A stretch of DNA of 64,000 bases from Flavobacterium sp. MC2016-06 (GCF_009711165.2 NZ_WMID02000023.1:1-64000), one strand, 5' to 3'; positions 1-8,143 are shown, numbered from the stretch's first letter. Notes: a model not told the origin generated them from the sequence alone. Translations and numbers: made by a program.

Positions 1-2
1 AA

Positions 3-65
3 AGACCACATCAGGGTATTGATGGTAAAAAACCAATAGAAATGATAAATTCGTTACCGAAATAA
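3..65 (+). CDS. 3' end of an integrase-type transposase (partial)
   Basis: Only the last 20 codons are in the window, in frame from base 3 to a TAA stop at 63-65. The peptide begins RPHQGIDGKKPIEMI. An Arg-Pro-His-x-Gly-x-x-x-Lys-x-Pro motif near the C-terminus is typical of DDE (rve-type) transposases of the IS3/IS481 groups, where it follows the catalytic Glu. This is inference from a short peptide; the rest lies outside the window and the gene could be intact or a remnant. It is followed by a repeat-rich gap and a RadC-like gene, which fits the edge of a mobile region. Confidence 0.45.
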   Translation, partial: RPHQGIDGKKPIEMINSLPK

Positions 66-532
66 GTAACCTTTACAGAAATGACAAACTAGATATAATT
101 TAGAAAACGAATAAACGGCAATCTTGTCATTCTGAGGAACGAAGAATCTTCGTGAGGAATTCCGTTTCAATTTTCACTCAATCTTGTCATTTCGAGCGAA
201 GGGAGAAATCGCACTAGAAATTCCATATTAAATATCATCAATCTTTATCGATTTACGAGTGTGATTTCTCCCTTCGCTCGAAATGACAAATAGAACGTTT
301 TAGTATTACGAGTATTTAGCAAACAACAGAATAGCGTACAGGAATACAGTTGCGAATAATTTTAAATTTCACGAATAAAAATATTTCAAGATGCGCACTT
401 TCGACCGCATTATTCTTATTCTATTGACTTTTCTTTGTTGCAAAGATCATTAGTCGATAAAATTTAGTACTGCACTTATAAAGAACTAACTATTCGTTCA
501 GATGTGCTAATTAATCACAAATCTTCAGTACT
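66..532. repeat. Repeat-rich gap with GAGCGAAGGGAGAAATC inverted repeat
   Basis: This 467-base gap has no supportable gene. Bases 121-160 hold one unit (CTTGTCATTCTGAGGAACGA...) and 184-214 another (TTGTCATTTCGAGCGAAGG...). The second is matched by its reverse complement at 259-289, giving arms of about 31 bp around a 44-base loop. The same sequence family recurs at 30295-30406, 33146-33317, 35811-35884 and 56337-56498. The remainder is AT-rich; I see no clear promoter for the following gene. Confidence 0.7.
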
Positions 533-1003
533 ATGAAAGCTGCAAAAGAAAAACAAGATTGGAAAATCGCATCAGAGATAGAGCTGATTTATAAAACGAA
601 GATAAAAGTCTCAGAACGACCTCATATTATTTCTTCAAAAACAGCTTATGAGTTGGCTCTGTCGATTTGGAATATGAATACAATAGAATTTTTTGAGCAG
701 TTTAAGATTTTGCTTCTTAGTCGGTCAAATAAAGTTTTGGGAGTTTATGAAATATCTTCGGGAGGAACATCGGGAACTATTGTAGATCTTAGATTGTTAT
801 TCGTGGCAGCGCTCAAAGCAAATGCAACAGCTCTTATTATGATTCATAATCATCCATCGGGTAAAGTTATACCTTCGACAATCGATAAGCTAATCACAAA
901 AAAGGCTAAAGAAGCAGGAGCTATTTTAGATATTTATGTATTAGATCATCTAATTATTACTCCAGAAAGTTATTATTCTTTTGCAGATAATGGCGATATT
1001 TAA
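533..1003 (+). CDS. RadC-like JAB/MPN+ domain protein
   Basis: A 156-residue protein that is mostly a RadC-type JAB metalloprotease-fold domain. The metal-binding signature is visible as H105-N-H107-P-S-G and Asp118, with an upstream Glu near residue 55, and the family ending DHLIITPESYYSFAD is present. The N-terminal helix-hairpin-helix half of full-length RadC (about 220 residues) is missing, as is common for the short RadC-like genes carried on Bacteroidota integrative elements. The true biochemical role of RadC is unsettled. The gene stands alone downstream of a transposase remnant, which supports an accessory origin. Confidence 0.85.
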   Translation: MKAAKEKQDWKIASEIELIYKTKIKVSERPHIISSKTAYELALSIWNMNTIEFFEQFKILLLSRSNKVLGVYEISSGGTSGTIVDLRLLFVAALKANATALIMIHNHPSGKVIPSTIDKLITKKAKEAGAILDIYVLDHLIITPESYYSFADNGDI

Positions 1004-1039
1004 ATAGTTTTACTTTTTCGCAAAAGTTGAGTTTGGCAA

Positions 1040-1072
1040 TAAAAAAAAGCTCCAAAATTACTTTAGAGCTTA
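1040..1072 (-). terminator. Intrinsic terminator of the T9SS mini-protein gene
   Basis: On the minus strand a stem of AAGCTCTAAA with TTTTGGAGCTT around a 4-base loop is followed by a run of eight T. It lies 14 bases past the stop of the gene ending at 1086. Confidence 0.75.
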
Positions 1073-1085
1073 GATTTTTATGTTT

Positions 1086-1424
1086 TTATCGAATAATGAG
1101 CTTTCTGGTTGCAGAAGCATTTTGTTCGCTTATTTTTATGATGTAAACGCCAGGAGTTAAATCTGAAACGCTCAATTCTTTTGACGCTAAATGCGTTTGA
1201 AGTACTTTTTTTCCTAAAAGGTCAAAAATAATAATTTCTTTTTCTAAATCATTTTTAGATGAAACATATACTTTACCGTTTGTAACAGGGTTAGGGTACA
1301 AGCTCAGACCCTCAATAGTAGTAGACTCTTGAGGTTTTGGTAATTGTTTACTGTCTTGAGCAGAAACGCTCAGCGTAAAGAAAAAAGCCAATAAGAATGT
1401 AATATAAAAGTAATTTTTTGCCAT
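1086..1424 (-). CDS. T9SS type A sorting-domain mini-protein
   Basis: A 112-residue protein with a signal peptide (residues 1-22, ending SVSAQ), a short linker of about 18 residues and a C-terminal type A sorting domain (about 40-112) with the hallmark SLYPNPV, a central LLGKKVL and a terminal KLIIR. This is the signal recognised by the type IX secretion system for export and surface attachment. There is almost no passenger between the two signals, so the protein is either a very small surface protein or a sorting-domain remnant. It follows the lipoprotein gene but is separated by a terminator, so it probably has its own promoter (TATATTTA at about 1444-1451). Confidence 0.88.
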   Translation of the reverse strand: MAKNYFYITFLLAFFFTLSVSAQDSKQLPKPQESTTIEGLSLYPNPVTNGKVYVSSKNDLEKEIIIFDLLGKKVLQTHLASKELSVSDLTPGVYIIKISEQNASATRKLIIR

Positions 1425-1477
1425 CGCACTATTTTAGTTATTGTAAATATACAAAAAAAATTACAAAAACTACGCCA

Positions 1478-1510
1478 AAAAAAAACATCCTAATAATTTA
1501 GGATGTTTTT
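1478..1510 (-). terminator. Intrinsic terminator of the surface lipoprotein gene
   Basis: A hairpin with 10-bp stem AACATCCTAA / TTAGGATGTT is followed on the minus strand by a run of T. It lies 22 bases past the stop of the gene ending at 1532. Confidence 0.8.
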
Positions 1511-1531
1511 AACATTATGTTTTATGTGAGA

Positions 1532-2722
1532 TTATTTTGTCAAATCTACACCGTCAACTGTAGCCCAAGCACCAGCAGTTAATGAAGCACCAGTAGCAGT
1601 AGTACTAGTAGTAAAATTACCAGCAGGGAAATTTACAGTGAAATCTACGATAGCTGCAATTGGCGTAACTGTTGTAGTGTTAGAAATTTTAACATTTAAA
1701 AGTTTAATTTTACCAGTATTTACTTGGTGAGTATTTGTAACAGCATCTAAGATACTAGCAACGCTACCCATGTAAGTAGTTCCAGTTGCAGTTGTATAAT
1801 TACCGTAACCATCAATAACGATGTTGCTGTATTCTCCGTTACCTTCTCTTTTAAATTGGAAAGCATCAACTTGGTTATCTCCAACTTCAGGAACGTTACC
1901 AGAAGCTCTTTTTAAAGTAATGTTAGAAACTTTTGGGAAGAAAGCATTGTCATTTAAAGACGCTTCAATTTCCATTCCGTAGTTACCTTTACCAGTTTGG
2001 TAAGCATACCAGTTAGTATTTGTTTGACCTTGCCATCCATCTTGCCAGTCAAATGAATCATCATAGTTTCCGTAAGAAATAGCATTTGTTAAACTTACAG
2101 TTCCTCCGAAGAATTCGTATCCATCATCAGCACCTTTGTAAGATACTAAGTGATCTAAAGTTGTTCCAGAACCTACTGAGTAAAAAGTAAAACCATTGTT
2201 TTCTTTTTCTCCATCAGCTAATTTAGAACCAGCATATTCTACTCTTGTGTATACTAAAGAACCACTATTGTCAGTTGCATTAGTTCCACCGTAAGAAATT
2301 TTGTTACCATCTTCAGAAGTACCAGTAGTTCCTCCACCAGCAACTTTTGCAGGAGCATCACCGTATACAATGATACCTCCCCAAGAACCTGGAAGTTTAG
2401 ATTTTTCTGTAAATACAACTGGTTTGTCAGCAGTACCATTAGTGATTAATTTTCCACCTTTTAAAACAACTAATGCGTTGTCTCCAGTAGCTTTGTCTAT
2501 AGTAATTGTAGATCCAGCATCAAAAGTTACTGTTACACCTGAATTGATTTTTACGATTCCTTTTAATGTATAGTTACCGTAAGCATAAGTTGTGTTTGCA
2601 GTAATTGTACCTGTAATTTCGCCTGTTGCAGGAGGAGTAACAGGAGTTGAATCATCGCTGCTTGAGCAAGAATTTAAAAATAAGCCTGCAGCAAGTGCTA
2701 AAGCAAGAAATTTAGTTTTCAT
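1532..2722 (-). CDS. Surface-exposed lipoprotein partnered with TonB-dependent receptor
   Basis: A 396-residue lipoprotein. The signal peptide ends in a lipobox L16-N-S-C19, and the Cys is followed by Ser-Ser-Ser-Asp-Asp, which resembles the Bacteroidota lipoprotein export signal for surface display. The rest is Thr/Gly-rich with repetitive beta features (GSWGGIIVYGDAPAK, VSYKGADDGYEFFGGTV, SFDWQDGWQGQTN), suggesting a right-handed beta-helix-like fold. Homologues are often mislabelled as multidrug transporters; nothing here supports transport. It sits directly downstream of a TonB-dependent receptor gene but has its own promoter with phased TAACA-like repeats, like the receptor. I infer a role in capturing the receptor's ligand under the same signal, probably low phosphate. 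Confidence 0.8.
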   Translation of the reverse strand: MKTKFLALALAAGLFLNSCSSSDDSTPVTPPATGEITGTITANTTYAYGNYTLKGIVKINSGVTVTFDAGSTITIDKATGDNALVVLKGGKLITNGTADKPVVFTEKSKLPGSWGGIIVYGDAPAKVAGGGTTGTSEDGNKISYGGTNATDNSGSLVYTRVEYAGSKLADGEKENNGFTFYSVGSGTTLDHLVSYKGADDGYEFFGGTVSLTNAISYGNYDDSFDWQDGWQGQTNTNWYAYQTGKGNYGMEIEASLNDNAFFPKVSNITLKRASGNVPEVGDNQVDAFQFKREGNGEYSNIVIDGYGNYTTATGTTYMGSVASILDAVTNTHQVNTGKIKLLNVKISNTTTVTPIAAIVDFTVNFPAGNFTTSTTATGASLTAGAWATVDGVDLTK

Positions 2723-2754
2723 AGTTGTGTTGTATTATTCGTTTTTATTTTTGT

Positions 2755-2809
2755 CAAAATTATAATGTAAATTCCTCTAAGGTGTTATCTCAATATTACA
2801 TTACAGTTA
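2755..2809 (-). promoter_or_regulatory. Promoter with phased TAACA repeats (putative Pho box) of the lipoprotein gene
   Basis: Reading the minus strand, a perfect TAnnTTTG element (TAATTTTG) lies at 2762-2755, 33 bases before the start codon. Upstream are TAACA (2787-2783), TAATA (2798-2794) and TAACT (2809-2805), each 11 bp apart. The nearest repeat begins 32 bp from the G of the -7 element, which is 21 + 11, so the array is on the same helical phase as those of the receptor and the porin but starts one turn further away. Confidence 0.6.
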
Positions 2810-2873
2810 CGAAAAGAGAAAAATAATGTGAAGAGAATGTTAAGAGATATTGAAAGCATTTGAAAAGCTTATA

Positions 2874-2904
2874 AATAAAAAAAGCTCCAGATATCTGGAG
2901 CTTT
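2874..2904 (-). terminator. Intrinsic terminator of the TonB-dependent receptor gene
   Basis: Bases 2881-2904 are a perfect palindrome (AAAGCTCCAGAT and its complement), followed on the minus strand by a T-rich tail. It lies 26 bases past the receptor stop codon at 2930 and before the lipoprotein promoter, so the two genes are separable transcription units. Confidence 0.85.
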
Positions 2905-2929
2905 CATTTTGTATTTATTTGAATGAGTA

Positions 2930-5746
2930 CTAAAAAGTATATCCTACTTTTATAGAGAATCCAACACCTTTTTTGTAGCTGTTAGCTAATAAAGATGATT
3001 CAGCAACTTTAATCGTTCCATCATTTCCGAATTCTAATTTTCTTTCCGGATTCAATAAGTTATCTGCAGTAAACTTCACATCAAAATGTTCTGAAATTTT
3101 GCTTGACCAAACAAGATCCAATTGTGAAACAGGTAATTCATAAGTATGATCTTGACCATTTGTTCCTACTGCATAGATTCTTTTTCCGAATACACCATAA
3201 ACAAGAGACATTGTATTTGTCCAGTCTTTTCCTAAATTGAATTCATATTTCAAATCTGAGTTTACCAACCAGTTTGATGCTCCTTGTAAATCTCTTGAAC
3301 CTTTATGCGTTTCGATTGATGCGTTAGTAGTAACAACTCCATCCTCATCTGCTGAATTGTATGTTGGGCTTACGTTTACTTTGGTAGACATTAAAGTTCC
3401 GTTTAAACCAAATGAGAATGCAGCAAGATCTTCGCTAATTCTGTTTAATCCAAAAAGAAATTCAGCTTCAACTCCAAATAAGGTTGCATTGTCAGAATTT
3501 AAGAATGTTGTAACCGTTCCTGTAGTAGCATTAGAAACAAAAGTTCTTTCAATTGGGTTGTCAATGTATTTTGCAAATGCACCTACAGCAAACATTTCTT
3601 TTGCAGTTGGGAACAATTCATATTTTAAATCAACATTATAGTTGTCACTGTTTTTTAATAATTGATTTCCTTGTACCGAAGTTCCGTCAGCATTTTGGTA
3701 AGAAATTGGAAATGATTCCATAATTACCGGTTTAGTATAGGTTTTACTAGCAGCAAAACGCAAGTTCGATTTTTCATTCATCAAATATTTTACATTCAAT
3801 GAAGGTAAAACATATAAGTTGTCGTATTTGTTTACGTGGAAAGGACTATCAAAACTTCCTAATCCTCTGTATTTAGTTTCTTTAGTTGTACTTTCAACTC
3901 TTACACCTGCATTAAATTCATATTTTTCTCCAAATTTCAAAAGTAAATTGGTATAACCAGCATTTGCAGTTTCGGTAAGTTTAACTTTCCAAGTTGAGTT
4001 AGAATTTTCTTCAAAAGAAGTACCATTATTAGCTTGAAGGTCACTAACGATTTGATCATTAATATTGTTTATACTTGATGAGAATAAACCACCTCGGCTT
4101 GAAACAAATCGGTAAGAAGATTCCATTCCAGAAGTGTTACCGTTGTAACCCACAGTTAATTTGTTTTGTTTTCCGTCTTTTCCAAATTTAAGATTGTATT
4201 CGGCCATTGCAGATACAAACGAATTTCCGTCTACGGTTAAATATTGGCGTAAAAAGTTATTTGCTCCGTATGAAGTATTAATCTCATCATCACCTGTTTT
4301 TTGTCCAGTAAAAAACTTTCTATCAGGTTGTTCAAACTTAGTATCGGCATAAGAAACACCCGCTTTTAAAGTTTGATTTTTATCTTCAGTCAAATTATAT
4401 TCGCCTAATAATTGCAGGTTCAAATAATCACTTTTGTCTAATTGATTGGTACGAATAAATGTGTTTTGTATAGCAGTACCGCCAGCCTGACCAAATTGAT
4501 CTTTTATCTCGTTTAAAGTAGTTTTAATATAAAGCGTATTAAATGCTAATTTAAATCGGTTTGTATTGTAGTTTAATCCTAATAATGCTGATGTAGTTGT
4601 TTTAAAACGGTAATCAGTAGTTACAAAATCATTAGTGTATTTTGATCCTGTTGATTGTAGGTCTAAAGTTCTGTCAACACCTTCTCTAACTGCGTAACTA
4701 TTGTCATAATTGATAGATAATAAATAAGCGAAAGAACGTTCGTTGCTTAAGTCAAATTTTTCTGAGTGTAATAAATTTAAACTTGAGTTCAAAGGACTTT
4801 TACCTTTGTTGGCGTTGAAACCTTTATCGCCACTTACAGAACTTAAAGCCTGATCATTTGTAAACGCTGCTTTTGAAGCATTTGGACCTAAGAAGCTTGG
4901 TATTTCTCTGTCTTTTCCGTTAAATCCAAAAAATCCTGCAGCAGTATCTGCATCGCTTGAAAGTAAGAAATCTTTAAAGCTGTTTCCAGTTACATATCCA
5001 AAACCAAGGTTGATTTTAGTAACGCTTTTCGATGCTTTAGAAGTTTGAATATTAAAAGTTCCACCAGCAAAATCTCCGTAAATATTTGGGTTGAAAGTTT
5101 TGTATACATCAATTACACCTACAATGTTTGTTGGAAACAAATCTAGAGGAACAATTTTAGAAAATGGACTGTTTGATGGAGCAGCAAGATCATTGATCAA
5201 TAAGTTGTTGTAACGATCTTCTAGACCACGAACAAATAAGCCTCTTGAACCTACTTTAGAAATTCCAGTAATTTTAGTCAAACCTTCTTCAACATCGCTA
5301 ACGCCTTTTCTAGACATTTCCTGCGCGCCAATACTTTGTTTGATTACAACAGCATTTTTTTGATCTAATAATAAAGCAGTTTCTTTTTCTTTATTTGCAG
5401 TCGATTTTACTACTACATCTTTCAGAGTATAACTTCCAGAAGAAAGTACTTGATTCATAGTTATAGTTTCGCCCGCAGCAATAGTTACAGGTTTCTCTAC
5501 AGATTCATACCCTACAAAACTAAAAATAATAGTATAAGTTCCAGGGTTTACGCTTAGGGTATATTTCCCATCAACGTCAGTGTTAGTATTAATGTTAGTT
5601 CCTTTTACTAAAACATTTGCAAAAGGCAGCGCGTCATTATTCATTTCTTTGTCGGTAAGAACTCCAGAAATTGTACCTTTGGTTTGTGCGATCGAAATCG
5701 TACAGATAAATAGTGTAATAAATAGAAATTTTAAATTGAATTTCAT
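2930..5746 (-). CDS. TonB-dependent outer-membrane receptor with CarboxypepD-reg-like domain
   Basis: A 938-residue receptor. The signal peptide ends about residue 21 (SIAQ). A carboxypeptidase regulatory-like domain follows (about 25-105), then the plug (about 115-235, including SRGLFVRGLEDRYNN) and a long beta-barrel ending in an aromatic residue (SIKVGYTF), as required for outer-membrane assembly. Such receptors import substrates using TonB-ExbBD energy. It is divergent from a PhoB-like regulator gene and its promoter carries phased TAACA repeats identical in layout to those of the OprO/P-like porin. The substrate is not visible from sequence; I infer a phosphate- or organophosphate-related ligand from context. 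Confidence 0.9.
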   Translation of the reverse strand: MKFNLKFLFITLFICTISIAQTKGTISGVLTDKEMNNDALPFANVLVKGTNINTNTDVDGKYTLSVNPGTYTIIFSFVGYESVEKPVTIAAGETITMNQVLSSGSYTLKDVVVKSTANKEKETALLLDQKNAVVIKQSIGAQEMSRKGVSDVEEGLTKITGISKVGSRGLFVRGLEDRYNNLLINDLAAPSNSPFSKIVPLDLFPTNIVGVIDVYKTFNPNIYGDFAGGTFNIQTSKASKSVTKINLGFGYVTGNSFKDFLLSSDADTAAGFFGFNGKDREIPSFLGPNASKAAFTNDQALSSVSGDKGFNANKGKSPLNSSLNLLHSEKFDLSNERSFAYLLSINYDNSYAVREGVDRTLDLQSTGSKYTNDFVTTDYRFKTTTSALLGLNYNTNRFKLAFNTLYIKTTLNEIKDQFGQAGGTAIQNTFIRTNQLDKSDYLNLQLLGEYNLTEDKNQTLKAGVSYADTKFEQPDRKFFTGQKTGDDEINTSYGANNFLRQYLTVDGNSFVSAMAEYNLKFGKDGKQNKLTVGYNGNTSGMESSYRFVSSRGGLFSSSINNINDQIVSDLQANNGTSFEENSNSTWKVKLTETANAGYTNLLLKFGEKYEFNAGVRVESTTKETKYRGLGSFDSPFHVNKYDNLYVLPSLNVKYLMNEKSNLRFAASKTYTKPVIMESFPISYQNADGTSVQGNQLLKNSDNYNVDLKYELFPTAKEMFAVGAFAKYIDNPIERTFVSNATTGTVTTFLNSDNATLFGVEAEFLFGLNRISEDLAAFSFGLNGTLMSTKVNVSPTYNSADEDGVVTTNASIETHKGSRDLQGASNWLVNSDLKYEFNLGKDWTNTMSLVYGVFGKRIYAVGTNGQDHTYELPVSQLDLVWSSKISEHFDVKFTADNLLNPERKLEFGNDGTIKVAESSLLANSYKKGVGFSIKVGYTF

Positions 5747-5775
5747 TTCAGTGTTGTGTTTGATTTATTTTTGTG

Positions 5776-5852
5776 CAAAGAAATAAACAGGTTGTAAAGT
5801 TCATGTTAGCTACTTGTTATGATTTTGTATTCTTAAGATTAACAAATTGTTA
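5776..5852 (-). promoter_or_regulatory. Promoter with phased TAACA repeats (putative Pho box) of the TonB receptor
   Basis: On the minus strand, TTACA (5797-5793), TAACA (5808-5804), TAACA (5819-5815) and ATACA (5830-5826) are exactly 11 bp apart, and a further TAACA (5852-5848) is 22 bp beyond. The proximal repeat begins 21 bp upstream of the G of a -7 element TTTCTTTG (5783-5776), which is 30 bases before the start codon. The porin promoter at 8070-8113 has the same 21-bp distance. PhoB sites in other phyla are direct repeats with this 11-bp period. Confidence 0.68.
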
Positions 5853-5979
5853 TGAGATTAAATTACCGTTAACGAGAATTTTTAACACTTCATTTATTGC
5901 TATATTTACGCTGTGAAACAAAAAACATCGGATATTTAACAAAGAAAATTTGATGTAAGAATCTCTATTTTTGCTATTT

Positions 5980-6663
5980 ATGAAAAAAACACAAACAAAG
6001 ATTTTATTAGTTGACGACGAACCAGACATTTTGGAAATAGTTGGCTATAACCTTGCTCAAGAGGGCTACCAAATTGTAACGGCTTCTAACGGAAAAGACG
6101 CAATAGCAAAGGCTCAAAAAGAATTACCAGATTTAATTATTATGGATGTGATGATGGCTGAAATGGATGGTATGGAAGCTTGTGAACACATCAGAAAAAT
6201 TCCTGAATTAAATAATGTTATCATAACATTTCTAACAGCGAGAAGCGAAGATTATTCACAAGTTGCTGGTTTTGATGCAGGTGCAGATGATTACATTACA
6301 AAGCCAATAAAACCAAAATTATTGGTCAGCAAAGTAAAGGCTTTGTTAAGAAGGTTAAAAGAACAAGAAGTAGTCAGCGATACCTTAAATGTTGGCGGAA
6401 TCGAGATAAACCGTGAGGAATATAAGATCATAAAAGGCAATGTAGAAATTGCTTTACCAAGAAAAGAATTCGAATTATTTTACTTATTAGCTTCAAAACC
6501 AGGAAAAGTTTTTAAAAGAGATGAAATTCTTGATAAAGTCTGGGGAAATGAAGTTGTAGTTGGCGGCAGAACAATAGATGTTCATATTAGAAAACTACGT
6601 GAAAAAATAGGCGAAGAACTTTTTAAAACCATAAAAGGAGTTGGTTATAAATTTGAAATTTAA
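5980..6663 (+). CDS. phoB: PhoB/OmpR-family response regulator
   Basis: A 227-residue OmpR/PhoB-type regulator. The receiver domain (about 5-122) has the acidic pocket Asp12-Asp13, phosphoacceptor Asp56, Thr86 and Lys108. A winged-helix DNA-binding domain (about 134-227) ends with RTIDVHIRKLREKIG and GVGYKFEI. I chose the ATG at 5980; an in-frame TTG nine bases upstream overlaps a TAnnTTTG-like motif. It is divergent from the TonB receptor and lies upstream of a PhoR-like kinase, from which it is separated by a 170-bp inverted-repeat element. The phosphate assignment rests on the kinase type, the OprO/P-like porin and the shared 11-bp repeats; the sequence alone shows only the subfamily. Confidence 0.85.
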   Translation: MKKTQTKILLVDDEPDILEIVGYNLAQEGYQIVTASNGKDAIAKAQKELPDLIIMDVMMAEMDGMEACEHIRKIPELNNVIITFLTARSEDYSQVAGFDAGADDYITKPIKPKLLVSKVKALLRRLKEQEVVSDTLNVGGIEINREEYKIIKGNVEIALPRKEFELFYLLASKPGKVFKRDEILDKVWGNEVVVGGRTIDVHIRKLREKIGEELFKTIKGVGYKFEI

Positions 6664-6680
6664 TATTCTATAAAAATTTG

Positions 6681-6850
6681 AACCATATAAGTGATATAAG
6701 TTCATTTTAAATTATAGTGTACATACTTGTATAATTGAAATTTATCTTTGTCAAAGTTTTTTAACTTTGACAAAGATTTACTTTTTTTAGTTGTTATGTA
6801 ATCTATAAATAAGTTTTTATATTTAAATGAACTTATATCACTTACATGGT
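6681..6850. repeat. Inverted-arm element, copy 1 (between phoB and phoR)
   Basis: The left arm (AACCATATAAGTGATATAAG..., from 6681) is matched by an imperfect reverse complement ending ACTTACATGGT at 6850; the arms are about 28 bp. Inside, 6744-6777 is a 14-bp perfect stem (ATCTTTGTCAAAGT and complement) with a 6-base loop, followed by a T run, so it looks like the terminator of the upstream regulator gene. The same arms occur at 22711, 37968 and 50813. The element starts 17 bases after the phoB stop and its right arm holds a spurious ATG at 6846. Confidence 0.8.
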
Positions 6851-6893
6851 GAAAAAAGTAACCTTTATGGTTTATTATTTTAAAAAAAATCCA

Positions 6894-7973
6894 ATGAAAA
6901 TTAATTTTAAAAAAACATACAAATTTGCTGTAAAATCGGCATTATACATCAGTCTTTTTGCAACAGGGTTTGTATTGATGTTAATGTCTTTATTTTACAA
7001 AAATCAATTGAATCATCAAATTGCGTTTGGAATAATTTTTATTATCAGCATTTACATTTTCTCATTTTTAGTTTTACAATATCGTGTAGAACGTTTTATA
7101 TATAGAAGAGTAAAGAAAATATACGATGAGGTTTCGTTGCTGGAATCTACAACACTTATCAATCAGCCCATAACAACAGACATGGAAACGCTTTCACGAG
7201 AAGTGAAAAAATTTGCTACCGACAAAAAGTTAGAAATTGAAATGCTCGAAATTCGCGAGCAATACCGAAGAGAGTTTTTAGGAAATGTTTCGCATGAACT
7301 TAAAACCCCTTTATTTACTGTACAAGGGTATGTGTCGACTTTGCTTGACGGCGCGATGGACGATAAAAACATTAGAAAAAAATATTTAAAACGTGCCGAA
7401 AAAGGAGTAGAACGTCTTATTTATATTGTGGAAGATCTTGACATGATTACGAAATTAGAATCGGGAGATTTAGATTTGAATATGACTGATTTTGATATTG
7501 TCGAACTCATTCAGAATGTTTTTGATTTATTAGAAATGAAAGCCGATAAAAAGAAAATCAAATTGGCTTTTGAAAGTAAAAATGTACAATCGGTTATTAT
7601 TCGCGGTGACCAAGATAGAATACAACAGGTTTTAGAAAATCTACTTGTAAACTCTATCAAATATGGTAAAGAAGGTGGTTTAACCGAAGTTGGAGTTGTA
7701 AATCTAACTAAGAAAAAAGTCTTAATTCGTATTAGTGATAACGGAGAAGGAGTTGAGAAACAAAATATTCCGAGACTTTTTGAGCGTTTTTATAGAGTTG
7801 ATAAAAGCGGCACACGTTCAGAAGGCGGTTCAGGTTTAGGATTAGCGATTGTAAAACATATTATTGAAGCTCACAAAGAGAAAGTATATGTAGAAAGTGA
7901 GTTCGGAATTGGTTCAGAATTCTCTTTCACACTCGAAAAAGCACATAAAATACAAAAAGCTGAAGTTAAGTAA
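6894..7973 (+). CDS. phoR: PhoR-like sensor histidine kinase
   Basis: Starting at the ATG at 6894 gives 359 residues. The reading frame extends back to 6846, but that ATG lies in the right arm of the inverted-repeat element, so I reject it. Two membrane segments (about 12-34 and 43-62) are joined by a very short loop, so no periplasmic sensor domain is present. The dimerisation/phosphoacceptor motif NVSHELKTPL places His at 134. The ATPase domain shows an N box (QQVLENLLVNSIKYG), G1 (DNGEGV) and G2 (GSGLGLAIV). The compact PhoR-type layout suggests sensing through partner proteins. It probably phosphorylates the preceding response regulator. Confidence 0.85.
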   Translation: MKINFKKTYKFAVKSALYISLFATGFVLMLMSLFYKNQLNHQIAFGIIFIISIYIFSFLVLQYRVERFIYRRVKKIYDEVSLLESTTLINQPITTDMETLSREVKKFATDKKLEIEMLEIREQYRREFLGNVSHELKTPLFTVQGYVSTLLDGAMDDKNIRKKYLKRAEKGVERLIYIVEDLDMITKLESGDLDLNMTDFDIVELIQNVFDLLEMKADKKKIKLAFESKNVQSVIIRGDQDRIQQVLENLLVNSIKYGKEGGLTEVGVVNLTKKKVLIRISDNGEGVEKQNIPRLFERFYRVDKSGTRSEGGSGLGLAIVKHIIEAHKEKVYVESEFGIGSEFSFTLEKAHKIQKAEVK

Positions 7974-8069
7974 TTGTAAGTTATATTGCTTTGAACTATA
8001 GTAAAATAGGGAGCTAGAAACCCTATTCATATTAGCGTAACTATTTGGAAACAAATCTTCTTATTATGG

Positions 8070-8113
8070 TAACACCTTGTTAACAATTTCTTAACATAGG
8101 TAACACATCTTTG
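8070..8113 (+). promoter_or_regulatory. Promoter with phased TAACA repeats (putative Pho box) of the porin
   Basis: TAACA occurs at 8070, 8081 and 8092, exactly 11 bp apart, with a further out-of-phase TAACA at 8101. The third repeat begins 21 bp upstream of the G of a -7 element CATCTTTG (8106-8113), a one-base variant of TAnnTTTG, 31 bases before the start codon. No TTG -33 element is seen in the usual place, as expected for an activator-dependent promoter. Confidence 0.68.
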
Positions 8114-8143
8114 CATCTTGAATTTTAGTGCATTAGAGAGAAA

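Noticed and set aside
1532..2722. Multidrug transporter label for the surface lipoprotein
   Set aside because: The protein has a lipobox and soluble beta-rich repeats, with no membrane helices beyond the signal peptide.
5966..5973. TATTTTTG as the phoB -7 promoter element
   Set aside because: It is only 7 bases before the ATG and has no partner at the usual spacing; the TAACA repeats upstream of phoB (5870, 5883, 5937) are not in 11-bp phase, so I do not claim autoregulation.
6846..6893. N-terminal extension of the PhoR-like kinase
   Set aside because: The ATG at 6846 lies in the right arm of a repeat element found at three other places, and the added residues do not resemble a kinase N-terminus.
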